A program made the translations under genes and the position numbers. The notes beneath the pieces were generated by a model. It was given only the letters and a program-made list of their open reading frames with translations, ran no database searches and was not told the DNA's origin. 64,000 nucleotides of DNA from NIOZ-UU13 sp035528395. Lineage in GTDB: Bacteria; Planctomycetota; Phycisphaerae; Sedimentisphaerales; Anaerobacaceae. The stretch is from contig DATKYR010000147.1 in NCBI GenBank assembly GCA_035528395.1, positions 7,549 through 71,548 on the forward strand, read 5' to 3'. Positions within the stretch are counted from its first letter, which is position 1. Every line of letters starts with the position of its first letter. This document shows positions 28,149 to 35,492 of the stretch, one piece after another.

Positions 28149-28993
28149 AACTGCCTCAAAAAACGTTCTAATGGACCTTGCCAAGGCTCAATCGGCTCGT
28201 CAAGAAGAGCTTGTATCTTGCTGCAATCAAAACGGCTGTTTAAAGGCCTGTCAGCTCCAGTTTTCCAATCGCTTGTTTTACAGGGCAACAGGTTAACATC
28301 CATCGAGAGCTTGTCAAATATAAACTTTGCCATTTCGTATCGGCTGACGTAGCCGGCACTTGCGAAATGAAATAAACCCGTTGGTTTTATTCGCAATAAT
28401 TCACAGATTACTTTGGCAACTTCGGTTGTAGCCGTCGGCGAACCTATCTGGTCGTCAACAACCTTTATCGTACTGTTAGTTTTTGCACGCTGGATTATCT
28501 TGGTAACAAAATTATTACCTGCTAATCCATAAGTCCATTCAACACGCACTATACAATTCTTGCAGCTACTCTGGGCCAAAAGCCGCTCCCCTGCCAGTTT
28601 AGTTTTGCCGTATTCATTTATAGGATTAGGAAGGTCCATCTCAACGTAGGGTCTATCCGACCGGCCATCAAAAACAAAGTCAGTACTTATGTGAAGTAAC
28701 CAGGCATTAGCTTCTTTCACGAGGACCCCCAGCCGCCCTACCGCTTTCGTGTTGACCTGATATGCTAATTCTGCCTCACTCTCGGCGCCATCAACATTGG
28801 TATAAGCTGCGCAGTTGATGATTGTCTTTGTGGTACTGAGAGCTTCCTTCAACTGCTGAGAGTTAGTAATATCAAATTCCGGTAAATCAAATACTTCAAC
28901 ATTAAAGCCCTGCTGTCCGCAGATTTTTGTCAGGTCCGTACCAAGCATCCCCCTGCCGCCGAGAATGGCAACCTTAGAATCATTAATTACCAT
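28145..28993 (-). CDS. rfbD: dTDP-4-dehydrorhamnose reductase
   Basis: 282 residues. Motifs: VAILGGRGMLGTDL for NAD(P)H, INCAAYTNVDGAESE, STDFVFDG and the catalytic YGKTKLAGE. It makes dTDP-L-rhamnose, the last step. Its ATG overlaps the rfbC stop as TGATG, and its stop overlaps the rfbB start. Confidence 0.95.
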   Translation of the reverse strand: MVINDSKVAILGGRGMLGTDLTKICGQQGFNVEVFDLPEFDITNSQQLKEALSTTKTIINCAAYTNVDGAESEAELAYQVNTKAVGRLGVLVKEANAWLLHISTDFVFDGRSDRPYVEMDLPNPINEYGKTKLAGERLLAQSSCKNCIVRVEWTYGLAGNNFVTKIIQRAKTNSTIKVVDDQIGSPTATTEVAKVICELLRIKPTGLFHFASAGYVSRYEMAKFIFDKLSMDVNLLPCKTSDWKTGADRPLNSRFDCSKIQALLDEPIEPWQGPLERFLRQL

Positions 28994-29553
28994 CAGAGAC
29001 TCCCAAAATCCGGCAATTTATCAGGCCGAAAGTCTTTAAGTGTGGGATATTCTTTGTCTTTGGGTGATAAGATGGGCGCCTTTATTGGCCAGTCGATGTT
29101 AAGGTCGGGGTCATTCCAGATGATGCCGTTTTCAGTCTCCGGATTATAGAAATCGGTGCACTTATATGAAAAAATTGCCGTCTCACTCGTAACACAATAT
29201 CCATGGGCAAAGCCCGGCGGAATATATATCTGCATGTGGTTCGCGTCGGAAAGTACTTCACTGACCCAATGACCAAAAGTCGGAGAACCTAAGCGAATAT
29301 CGACAGCAATATCCACAACCTCGCCTGATAAAACCTGTATTAATTTACCCTGTGATTGTGGGTATTGAAAATGTAAGCCCCGTAAAACTCCCCTCTTGGA
29401 AAATGAAATATTGTCCTGTACAAAAGGGCCCTCGATACGGGCGTTCTCATAACGCGCACTGTTCCAGGTCTCCAAAAAGAATCCTCTCTCATCAGAGAAC
29501 ACATCCGGCTCCAATACGAGCACTCCAGTCAGCTTTGTCTCTTTAACATTCAT
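28993..29553 (-). CDS. rfbC: dTDP-4-dehydrorhamnose 3,5-epimerase
   Basis: 186 residues, full length. The cupin carries FLETWNSARYE, VLRGLHFQYPQSQGKL with the catalytic histidine, and IYIPPGFAHGYCV. It performs the double epimerisation before rfbD. About 110 bases containing a cloverleaf-like repeat separate it from rfbA. Confidence 0.95.
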   Translation of the reverse strand: MNVKETKLTGVLVLEPDVFSDERGFFLETWNSARYENARIEGPFVQDNISFSKRGVLRGLHFQYPQSQGKLIQVLSGEVVDIAVDIRLGSPTFGHWVSEVLSDANHMQIYIPPGFAHGYCVTSETAIFSYKCTDFYNPETENGIIWNDPDLNIDWPIKAPILSPKDKEYPTLKDFRPDKLPDFGSL

Positions 29554-29596
29554 TTTATACTGATATCTCCCAGTTCATAATGCTCATTGAGCATCC

Positions 29597-29651
29597 TGTG
29601 GCACGGGCATCTTGCCCGTGATGAGCTCTCGGTCTGGAAGACCGTGCCACA
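29597..29651. repeat. Cloverleaf-like inverted repeat (family E)
   Basis: Outer arms TGTGGCACGG (29597-29606) and CCGTGCCACA (29642-29651) pair perfectly over 10 bases. Inside are two more hairpins: CACGGGCA with TGCCCGTG, and GGTCT-GGA-AGACC. It lies between rfbA and rfbC without interrupting either, so it may affect message processing between them. Confidence 0.75.
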
Positions 29652-29661
29652 AGTATCAATG

Positions 29662-30387
29662 TCATTGCGGAGGCTCCTTTACAGCCAATTCGTTGGCTCT
29701 ATTGAGCGATTCGAATGTTCCGGCGTCCGTCCACCAGCCATCAAGTATATCATAGGCCAACTGGCCTTTTTCAATATAAGCGTAATTAACATGAGTAATT
29801 TCAAGCTCGCCGCGAGCTGATGGTTTGAGGCCCCGTATTATGTCAAAAACCGCTGCATCGTAAAAATATATGCCCGTTACTACATAATCCGACTTGGGTT
29901 CTTTGGGTTTTTCTTCAATACCAATAACCTTGCCATCGGATAGCTCTGCAACACCAAAACGCTGTGGGTCGGAAACTTGCCTGAGGAGTATTCTGGCGCC
30001 GGTTTTTTGAGCTATGAATTTATCGGCATAACTTTTGAGACTGCTTTCAAAGATATTGTCACCGAGGATAACAACCAGAGACTGGCCTTGTGCGAAATTT
30101 TCAGCCAATGCCAGGGCCTGGGCAATTCCGCCCGCCTCATCCTGAACTTTATATGTAAATCGACAGCCGAAATCTTTTCCGGAACCCAGCAGACTAACAA
30201 CATCGCCCATATGCTCAACGCCAGTTACAATAAGGATTTCCTCAATGCCGATAGAAGTTAACTTCTCAATGGGGTAATATATCATTGGCTTTTGCCCCAC
30301 GCCGAGCAGATGCTTATTTGTAACCTTGGTCAACGGCATAAGCCGCGAGCCTGTGCCGCCCGCAAGAACAACACCTCTTAAATCCAT
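29662..30387 (-). CDS. rfbA: Glucose-1-phosphate thymidylyltransferase, short form
   Basis: 241 residues from the ATG at 30387, with AAGGA seven bases upstream (an ATG two codons earlier sits too close). Motifs: GVVLAGGTGSRLMPLT, VTNKHLLGVGQKPMIYYP, VILGDNIFE, FGVAELSDGKVIGIEEKPK and DGWWTDAGTFESL. It makes dTDP-glucose from dTTP and glucose-1-phosphate. It lacks the roughly 45-residue C-terminal extension of the enterobacterial enzyme, as in the short RmlA type. It belongs to the rhamnose operon. Confidence 0.92.
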   Translation of the reverse strand: MDLRGVVLAGGTGSRLMPLTKVTNKHLLGVGQKPMIYYPIEKLTSIGIEEILIVTGVEHMGDVVSLLGSGKDFGCRFTYKVQDEAGGIAQALALAENFAQGQSLVVILGDNIFESSLKSYADKFIAQKTGARILLRQVSDPQRFGVAELSDGKVIGIEEKPKEPKSDYVVTGIYFYDAAVFDIIRGLKPSARGELEITHVNYAYIEKGQLAYDILDGWWTDAGTFESLNRANELAVKEPPQ

Positions 30388-30422
30388 ATTCATATCCTTA
30401 ACAAATAATCAATTACCAATTC

Positions 30423-31208
30423 TCAGGTAATTGCTTTCGTTGCTCCTGTAGTGAATCCGCCATCTACCAAAATTATCTGGCCGGTAATATATTCGCAAGC
30501 ATCCGAAGCCAAAAAGACAACCGTGCCATCAAGGTCGTTTGGCTGGCCCGGGCGATTAAGAGGAATACGATTTGTAATATAATCCACCCACTCTTTGTTC
30601 TCATATAAAACTGCGTTTTGTGCTGTTTTGAACCAGCCGGGAGCCAGCACATTGACCGTGATTCCAAACTTGCCCCATTCCGCAGCCAGGCTTCTGGTCA
30701 TTGACAGGATAGCCCCCCGACTTGCGGTATATGCTGTGATGCCCTCCATGCCGAAAACACACGTGCATGAACCGACGTTTATTATCCTGCCATAGTTTCG
30801 TTTTATCATCTCCTTAGCAACCGCCTGAGCACAAAAAAAGCTGCCCTTGAGATTGGTATCCAATACAGTGTCCCAATCCTGCTGAGTAACTTCGGTGCTT
30901 GGTTTTCGAATATTTAAGCCGGCATTGTTGACCAGAATATCAATTTTTCCATATTCCTTTATGGTCGTCTGAACCATATTCTCAATGTCGCTTTGGGAGA
31001 GCACATCCAACTGGACAGCTAATGCCCTTCTACCCAAAGACTCTATTTCCTGTTTGAATTCGGAAAGTCTCGACAACTCCCTGCTTGTAATAACCAAATC
31101 CGCGCCGGCGTTGGCAAGTGCCCTGGCGAAATACTGGCCCAAACCACGGCTCGTCCCGGTTACAATTGCCACTTTGCCGGAAAGATTAAAAAGGTCCTGC
31201 ATCTTCAC
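30423..31208 (-). CDS. SDR family oxidoreductase (gluconate 5-dehydrogenase-like)
   Basis: 261 residues. The NAD(P) motif is AIVTGTSRGLGQYFARAL; NNAGLNIRKPS and INVGSC (with the catalytic Ser) are present. The catalytic tyrosine is Y160 in AYTASRGAIL, but position 164, normally Lys in YxxxK, is Arg (codon CGG). The C-terminus has DGTVVFLASDACEYITGQII and VDGGF. It would reduce or oxidise a sugar acid or polyol. It sits between rfbA and a zinc dehydrogenase, and whether it serves glycan synthesis or sugar breakdown is unclear. Confidence 0.85.
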   Translation of the reverse strand: MKMQDLFNLSGKVAIVTGTSRGLGQYFARALANAGADLVITSRELSRLSEFKQEIESLGRRALAVQLDVLSQSDIENMVQTTIKEYGKIDILVNNAGLNIRKPSTEVTQQDWDTVLDTNLKGSFFCAQAVAKEMIKRNYGRIINVGSCTCVFGMEGITAYTASRGAILSMTRSLAAEWGKFGITVNVLAPGWFKTAQNAVLYENKEWVDYITNRIPLNRPGQPNDLDGTVVFLASDACEYITGQIILVDGGFTTGATKAIT

Positions 31209-31257
31209 TTCCTCAAATCTTAATTTCTTTGATACTCTGTTAAAAACACGTAAAAGT

Positions 31258-31342
31258 TGTCATTCTGAACGAAGCGCAGCGAAGTGAAGAATCTCTTTAT
31301 CGTTCGAAAGTAACGAGACCCTTCGCTACGCTCAGGGTGACA
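31258..31342. repeat. Dispersed-type inverted repeat (family F)
   Basis: TGTCATTCTGA (31258-31268) faces TCAGGGTGACA (31332-31342), with inner GAAGCGCAGCGAAG and CTTCGCTACGCT also pairing. It fills the spacer between the zinc dehydrogenase and SDR genes. The pattern resembles intergenic repeats common in environmental genomes; only one copy was seen here. Confidence 0.65.
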
Positions 31343-31352
31343 TAGAATTTTT

Positions 31353-32384
31353 TTACGGTTCCAAAACAATTTTCAGCAAGTCTTCTTCAGCCTTGAGCAA
31401 CCGTTCAAAAGCTCCTGGCCCATCTTTCAACGGCAAAACATCGCTGATTAACGGCTCGACGTTAATTTTGCCCGAAGCTACTAAGTCTATACAATCACGA
31501 AATTCACCCGAACTGGCATAAGAACCGGTAAATGTAAGCTCCCTGGCAACCAATTCCTGCAAATTGAACTCAGCGGCCTTTTCCAGATTACCAACAGCAA
31601 CAAGATGGCCACCGGTCTTTGTTATCGAAACTCCATCGAGAAAAGTCTGCGCATACCCGACGGCCTCGAAAGTAACATCCGCCCCTTTCTTTTTTGTTTC
31701 TTTGAAAATCGTTTCTCTTAGGTCAGACTTAAGAGGATTGATGGCTTTATCCGCACCCAACTTCTTTGCCAGCACAAGGCGAAATTCATTGATGTCGGCT
31801 ACGAAGACCCTGGCTGCTCCCCTCAGCCGGGCTGCCTGCAAAATGAAAAGGCCGATTGTCCCGGCCCCAATAACCACAACAGTATCATTAGTAGATATGG
31901 GTGCTCTATTGCCCGCATGCGTACCTATTGATGCCGGTTCCAAAAGCGCCGCCTGAATAAACGACATATCGTCCGGAATCTTCGAGACAATCCACCAGGG
32001 CACTGCGACATATTCAGCAAATGCACCGTGCCTTTTGAACTCCGGCGTGGAAACTCCTAATACCTGTCGTTTTTCACAGCGATTATACAAGCCCTTCCGG
32101 CACGGCTGACATTTATTGCAATATACAGTTGAATCAAAGCAAACTCTATCGCCCTTTTCAAATCCCTTTACATTTTCGCCGGCCTCTTCAACGATGCCGG
32201 CCGCTTCATGACCCATAATCAAAGGAGGAATTCTTCTGCCGGTCTTGCCTGTGAAGCCATGAACGTCCGAACCACAAATTCCACAGGCCTTGACACTTAT
32301 CAGTACCTCATCGTCACCCACCGCTGGGTCGGGAAAGTCTGAATATTCAAAACAATATGGTTTAGTATAAATTAAAGCCTTCAA
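31353..32384 (-). CDS. Zinc-dependent medium-chain alcohol dehydrogenase
   Basis: 343 residues. The catalytic zinc ligands appear in CGICGSDVHGF and GHEAAGIVEEAG. The structural zinc cysteines are in CNKCQPCRKGLYNRC. The NAD motif is VVIGAGTIGLFILQAARLRG with VFVADINE following, so NAD is preferred. The layout matches sorbitol or L-threonine dehydrogenases. It is first in the minus-strand unit that leads into the SDR and rfb genes. The substrate, a polyol or sugar, is inferred. Confidence 0.88.
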   Translation of the reverse strand: MKALIYTKPYCFEYSDFPDPAVGDDEVLISVKACGICGSDVHGFTGKTGRRIPPLIMGHEAAGIVEEAGENVKGFEKGDRVCFDSTVYCNKCQPCRKGLYNRCEKRQVLGVSTPEFKRHGAFAEYVAVPWWIVSKIPDDMSFIQAALLEPASIGTHAGNRAPISTNDTVVVIGAGTIGLFILQAARLRGAARVFVADINEFRLVLAKKLGADKAINPLKSDLRETIFKETKKKGADVTFEAVGYAQTFLDGVSITKTGGHLVAVGNLEKAAEFNLQELVARELTFTGSYASSGEFRDCIDLVASGKINVEPLISDVLPLKDGPGAFERLLKAEEDLLKIVLEP

Positions 32385-32587
32385 TTAAGTCCTCTATTGG
32401 ATAAAATTAAAAATAAATGTAACTTGAAACACACCAGGATAACAAAATACTCGAAAAGCAACCAATATTCACCAATTTTATTGCAGAAGAACCAAAATTT
32501 TACCTTTCCGAGATTCTTAGACAAGCCTACAATAGGAATCACAAGGCATCTTCATAAATTACTATTTAAAGGGACATTATCATAGCT

Positions 32588-33967
32588 GGGACAATTACAA
32601 GACGCCGGTTTCTGGCTCAAACCGCCGGGCTTACCGCCCTGACTGCTGTTTTGCCCGGATGCCGTTCTGTTGGCTCGCCGAAAGCACGAGCTCCTAATAT
32701 TATCCTTATTATGGCTGATGACCTGGGGTACGGCGATGTTGGATGTTATGGCTGCACAGACATTCGCACACCGGCCATAGACAGTCTGGCGAAACAGGGA
32801 GTCAGATTTACCACATTTTATGCCAATGCCCCCGAATGCACACCAACCAGAACCGCCCTGCTGACAGGCCGTTACCAACACCGTGTTGGCGGCCTGGAAT
32901 GTGCCCTCGGTATCGGCAATGTCGGTCGGTATGACGATGCCATCCGATTACGCGAAACAAATGATATGGGCCTACCTGTTGAACAGACAACCATCGCTCG
33001 CGTGCTCAAAGATACTGGATATGCCACAGCAATATGCGGCAAGTGGCATCTCGGATATGAGCCGAAATTTTTTCCTCTAAGGCACGGTTTCGATTACTGG
33101 TTTGGCCCGGTGGGTGGCTCTATTGATTATTTCCACCACTGTGAATATACCGGCCAACCTGCCCTTTATCTAAATGACCAACCCATCAAGCGAGAAGGTT
33201 ACCTCACAGACCTTATTACCGATGAGGCGGTTAAATTTATTCAACGCCGGCAAAATACACCCTTTTTCCTGTACGTCGCATATAACGCACCTCACACCCC
33301 CTATCAGGGACCGGATGATAAAAAGAACGACCCTGTTCCACAAGCCGACTATAGCAAAGGCTCCCGAGCAACTTACGCCGCTATGGTTGAACGGATGGAT
33401 GAGGGCATCGGGAAGATATTGAAAACCCTCAAAGATAGTAAAATAGCGGACAACACACTTGTTATTTTTATGAGCGATAACGGCGCCAATAAAACCGGCA
33501 ACAATCAGCCTTTCTCCGGTTATAAAGGAAATCTTTTTGAAGGTGGTATAAGAGTTCCGTGCATTGCAAGATGGCCCGGCGTGCTCGAAGAAGATATAGT
33601 ATCGAATCAGCCCTGTATCACTATGGATTTTTCTCGGTCTATTGTCAGAGCAGCAGGTACCGGACCACCGGAAAACCGTCCATTTGATGGCATAGATATT
33701 TTACAGGCGCTCCAAAGAAATCAACCCGTTCAGAAACGTACACTTTTCTGGCGTGCTCGAAGGGGAGAAAGGACAAGAAAAGCCGTCCGGGATGGCTTTT
33801 TAAAATACATACGGCTGCAGGAAGGCGATGATGTAGAAGAATATCTTTTCGACCTCGAACAGGACCCGGCGGAAAAAAATAATATCCTTGGCAAGCGGAA
33901 AGAAGATGTGCGAAAATTAAAAATATTGTTAAAGAACTGGGAAGAAAAAGTAAAGCATAAGCGCTGA
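32588..33967 (+). CDS. Sulfatase, Tat lipoprotein-type signal, no standard start codon
   Basis: The frame is open from 32570. TITRRRFLAQTAGLTALTA followed by VLPGC is a Tat signal ending in a lipobox, so translation must begin at or before 32594. No ATG, GTG or TTG exists there; the first TTG (32651) lies inside the signal. The codon before ACA ATT is GGG (32588-32590), where MTITRRRF-type proteins would have ATG. The AAAGGGA ribosome site is intact. The mature part is a complete type I sulfatase: NIILIMADDLGYGDVGCYG, the formylglycine motif CTPTR within PECTPTRTALLTGRY, GKWHLGY and FMSDNGANK. It probably removes sulfate from a polysaccharide outside the membrane. Confidence 0.85.
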   Translation, partial: GTITRRRFLAQTAGLTALTAVLPGCRSVGSPKARAPNIILIMADDLGYGDVGCYGCTDIRTPAIDSLAKQGVRFTTFYANAPECTPTRTALLTGRYQHRVGGLECALGIGNVGRYDDAIRLRETNDMGLPVEQTTIARVLKDTGYATAICGKWHLGYEPKFFPLRHGFDYWFGPVGGSIDYFHHCEYTGQPALYLNDQPIKREGYLTDLITDEAVKFIQRRQNTPFFLYVAYNAPHTPYQGPDDKKNDPVPQADYSKGSRATYAAMVERMDEGIGKILKTLKDSKIADNTLVIFMSDNGANKTGNNQPFSGYKGNLFEGGIRVPCIARWPGVLEEDIVSNQPCITMDFSRSIVRAAGTGPPENRPFDGIDILQALQRNQPVQKRTLFWRARRGERTRKAVRDGFLKYIRLQEGDDVEEYLFDLEQDPAEKNNILGKRKEDVRKLKILLKNWEEKVKHKR

Positions 33968-34022
33968 GAGCTTATCGGCTTCTTATTTGATAATAATGCA
34001 AAAGATTTTGGGAGATAACAAA

Positions 34023-35414
34023 ATGAATGAAAAAAATCAAAAAACCACAAGACGCAGATTCTTACAGAATTCGACAGTAGCCGCAGCATCAGTAACCTTG
34101 GGACTAAATGCCATAGGTGTTCCTCTAATAAAGACCGCCCGTGGAGCCAATGAGAAAATTCGTGTGGGCTTTATCGGCATTGGCAACCGCGGAACGCAGC
34201 TCCTTAACGGCTTTCTCCAACAGGATGATGTTGAAATCGCCGCTCTGTGCGATGTCTATGAACCTTACTTAGCCAGAGATTATTCCAAAGTCGATAAAAC
34301 GCTCAAAGATTCTTTAGGAGGCAGAATTCCGAAGATGACAGAAAAGTTGGGCAGCAACGTTGCACGATATAAGGATTTTCGTCGCCTGCTCGACCGTAAA
34401 GACATAGATGCAGTGGTTATTGCTACACCCGACCATTGGCACGCTATCCAAAGCAATATGGCCTGCCAGGCGGGAAAGGACGTATATGTGGAAAAGCCGC
34501 TGTCGATAACCGTACTGGAAGGTCGGAAGATGGTCGAGGCCGCAAAACGATATAATCGGGTAATACAGGTCGGGCTTCACCGACGCTCCTCCAAATCGTA
34601 CATGCAAATAGCAGAGCATGTCCAGGCAGGTAAAATCGGCAAGGTAACGGTGGCAAGGGCCTACCGGATAAGTAATATGTATCCGAACGGTATAGGCAAA
34701 TTTCCCGATACGGCCCCGCCGGAAGGAATGGATTGGGACATGTGGCTTGGTCCCCGGCCCGAACGCCCCTACAAGAATAACATGTCCTTGTATAAATTCC
34801 GCTGGTGGGAGAATTATTCCTCGCAGATGGCCAACTGGGGCGTGCATTATTGTGATGCGATGCGCTGGATGCTGGCAGAACAGGCACCGGTCTCGATATC
34901 TGCGCACGGTGGAAGGTTTGCCCTCGATGACGACCGGACAGTTCCGGATACTATGGAGGTTATTTTTGAGATGCCCTCGGGTGTGCTGCTCATTTTCGGC
35001 CAATATGAAGCGAACGGTGAACCCGCCTTAATAGAGGGAGAGGTCGAATTCCGTGGCACGCTGGGAAATCTTTACGCCGGCACCAGTGGAGAAGCCGGCT
35101 ATAAGATCGTGCCTTCAAAAGCAGGACAATTTCAGGATAGCGACTCTAATATCGAACCGCTGGAAAGTAAGAGAATAGATGGCGACCTTACCGTCCAGCA
35201 CATTCGGAACTTTCTTGATTGCGTCAAAAGCCGTCAACGGACAAATTGTGATATGGAAACAGGCCATCGTTCAACAACCTTTGCTCTACTGGCAAATATC
35301 GCTCTGGCTACTAAAACTCGAATACAATGGGACCCGAAGAAAGAACAAGCCATCAATAATAGACAGGCTAATAAACTGCTGCACTACGAATACAGAAAGC
35401 CCTGGAAGCTATAG
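34023..35414 (+). CDS. Gfo/Idh/MocA family oxidoreductase, Tat-exported
   Basis: 463 residues from the ATG at 34023, with GGGAG upstream. The Tat signal is KTTRRRFLQNSTVAAAS. The NAD domain starts VGFIGIGNRGTQLL and has VVIATPDHWHAIQSNMAC and the family motif DVYVEKPLS. The second domain has WWENYSSQMANWGVHYCDAM. It is a periplasmic sugar oxidoreductase-like enzyme whose bound nucleotide travels with the folded protein. It lies 55 bases after the sulfatase, suggesting one polysaccharide-use unit. The sugar is unknown. Confidence 0.9.
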   Translation: MNEKNQKTTRRRFLQNSTVAAASVTLGLNAIGVPLIKTARGANEKIRVGFIGIGNRGTQLLNGFLQQDDVEIAALCDVYEPYLARDYSKVDKTLKDSLGGRIPKMTEKLGSNVARYKDFRRLLDRKDIDAVVIATPDHWHAIQSNMACQAGKDVYVEKPLSITVLEGRKMVEAAKRYNRVIQVGLHRRSSKSYMQIAEHVQAGKIGKVTVARAYRISNMYPNGIGKFPDTAPPEGMDWDMWLGPRPERPYKNNMSLYKFRWWENYSSQMANWGVHYCDAMRWMLAEQAPVSISAHGGRFALDDDRTVPDTMEVIFEMPSGVLLIFGQYEANGEPALIEGEVEFRGTLGNLYAGTSGEAGYKIVPSKAGQFQDSDSNIEPLESKRIDGDLTVQHIRNFLDCVKSRQRTNCDMETGHRSTTFALLANIALATKTRIQWDPKKEQAINNRQANKLLHYEYRKPWKL

Positions 35415-35422
35415 GGGTAGTT

Positions 35423-35462
35423 GCTACTCCGCGAAGTAGCTCGCTCCGTAGGACGAGTCGCG
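35423..35462. repeat. Element G, copy 1
   Basis: GCTACTCCGCGAAGTAGC, then TCGCTCCGTAGGACGAGT. The first part is a hairpin (GCTACT/AGTAGC). A related copy lies at 49793-49833 beside moxR. It sits between convergent genes. Confidence 0.6.
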
Positions 35463-35492
35463 AACTTGAAATTGACAGGATACTCGTAAAGG

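Noticed and set aside
31258..31342. Family F repeat as an insertion sequence end
   Set aside because: No transposase, no target duplication, and too short; treated as an intergenic repeat.
34314..35003. 229-codon minus-strand frame opposite the oxidoreductase
   Set aside because: Histidine- and cysteine-rich shadow; the plus-strand gene has full family motifs.
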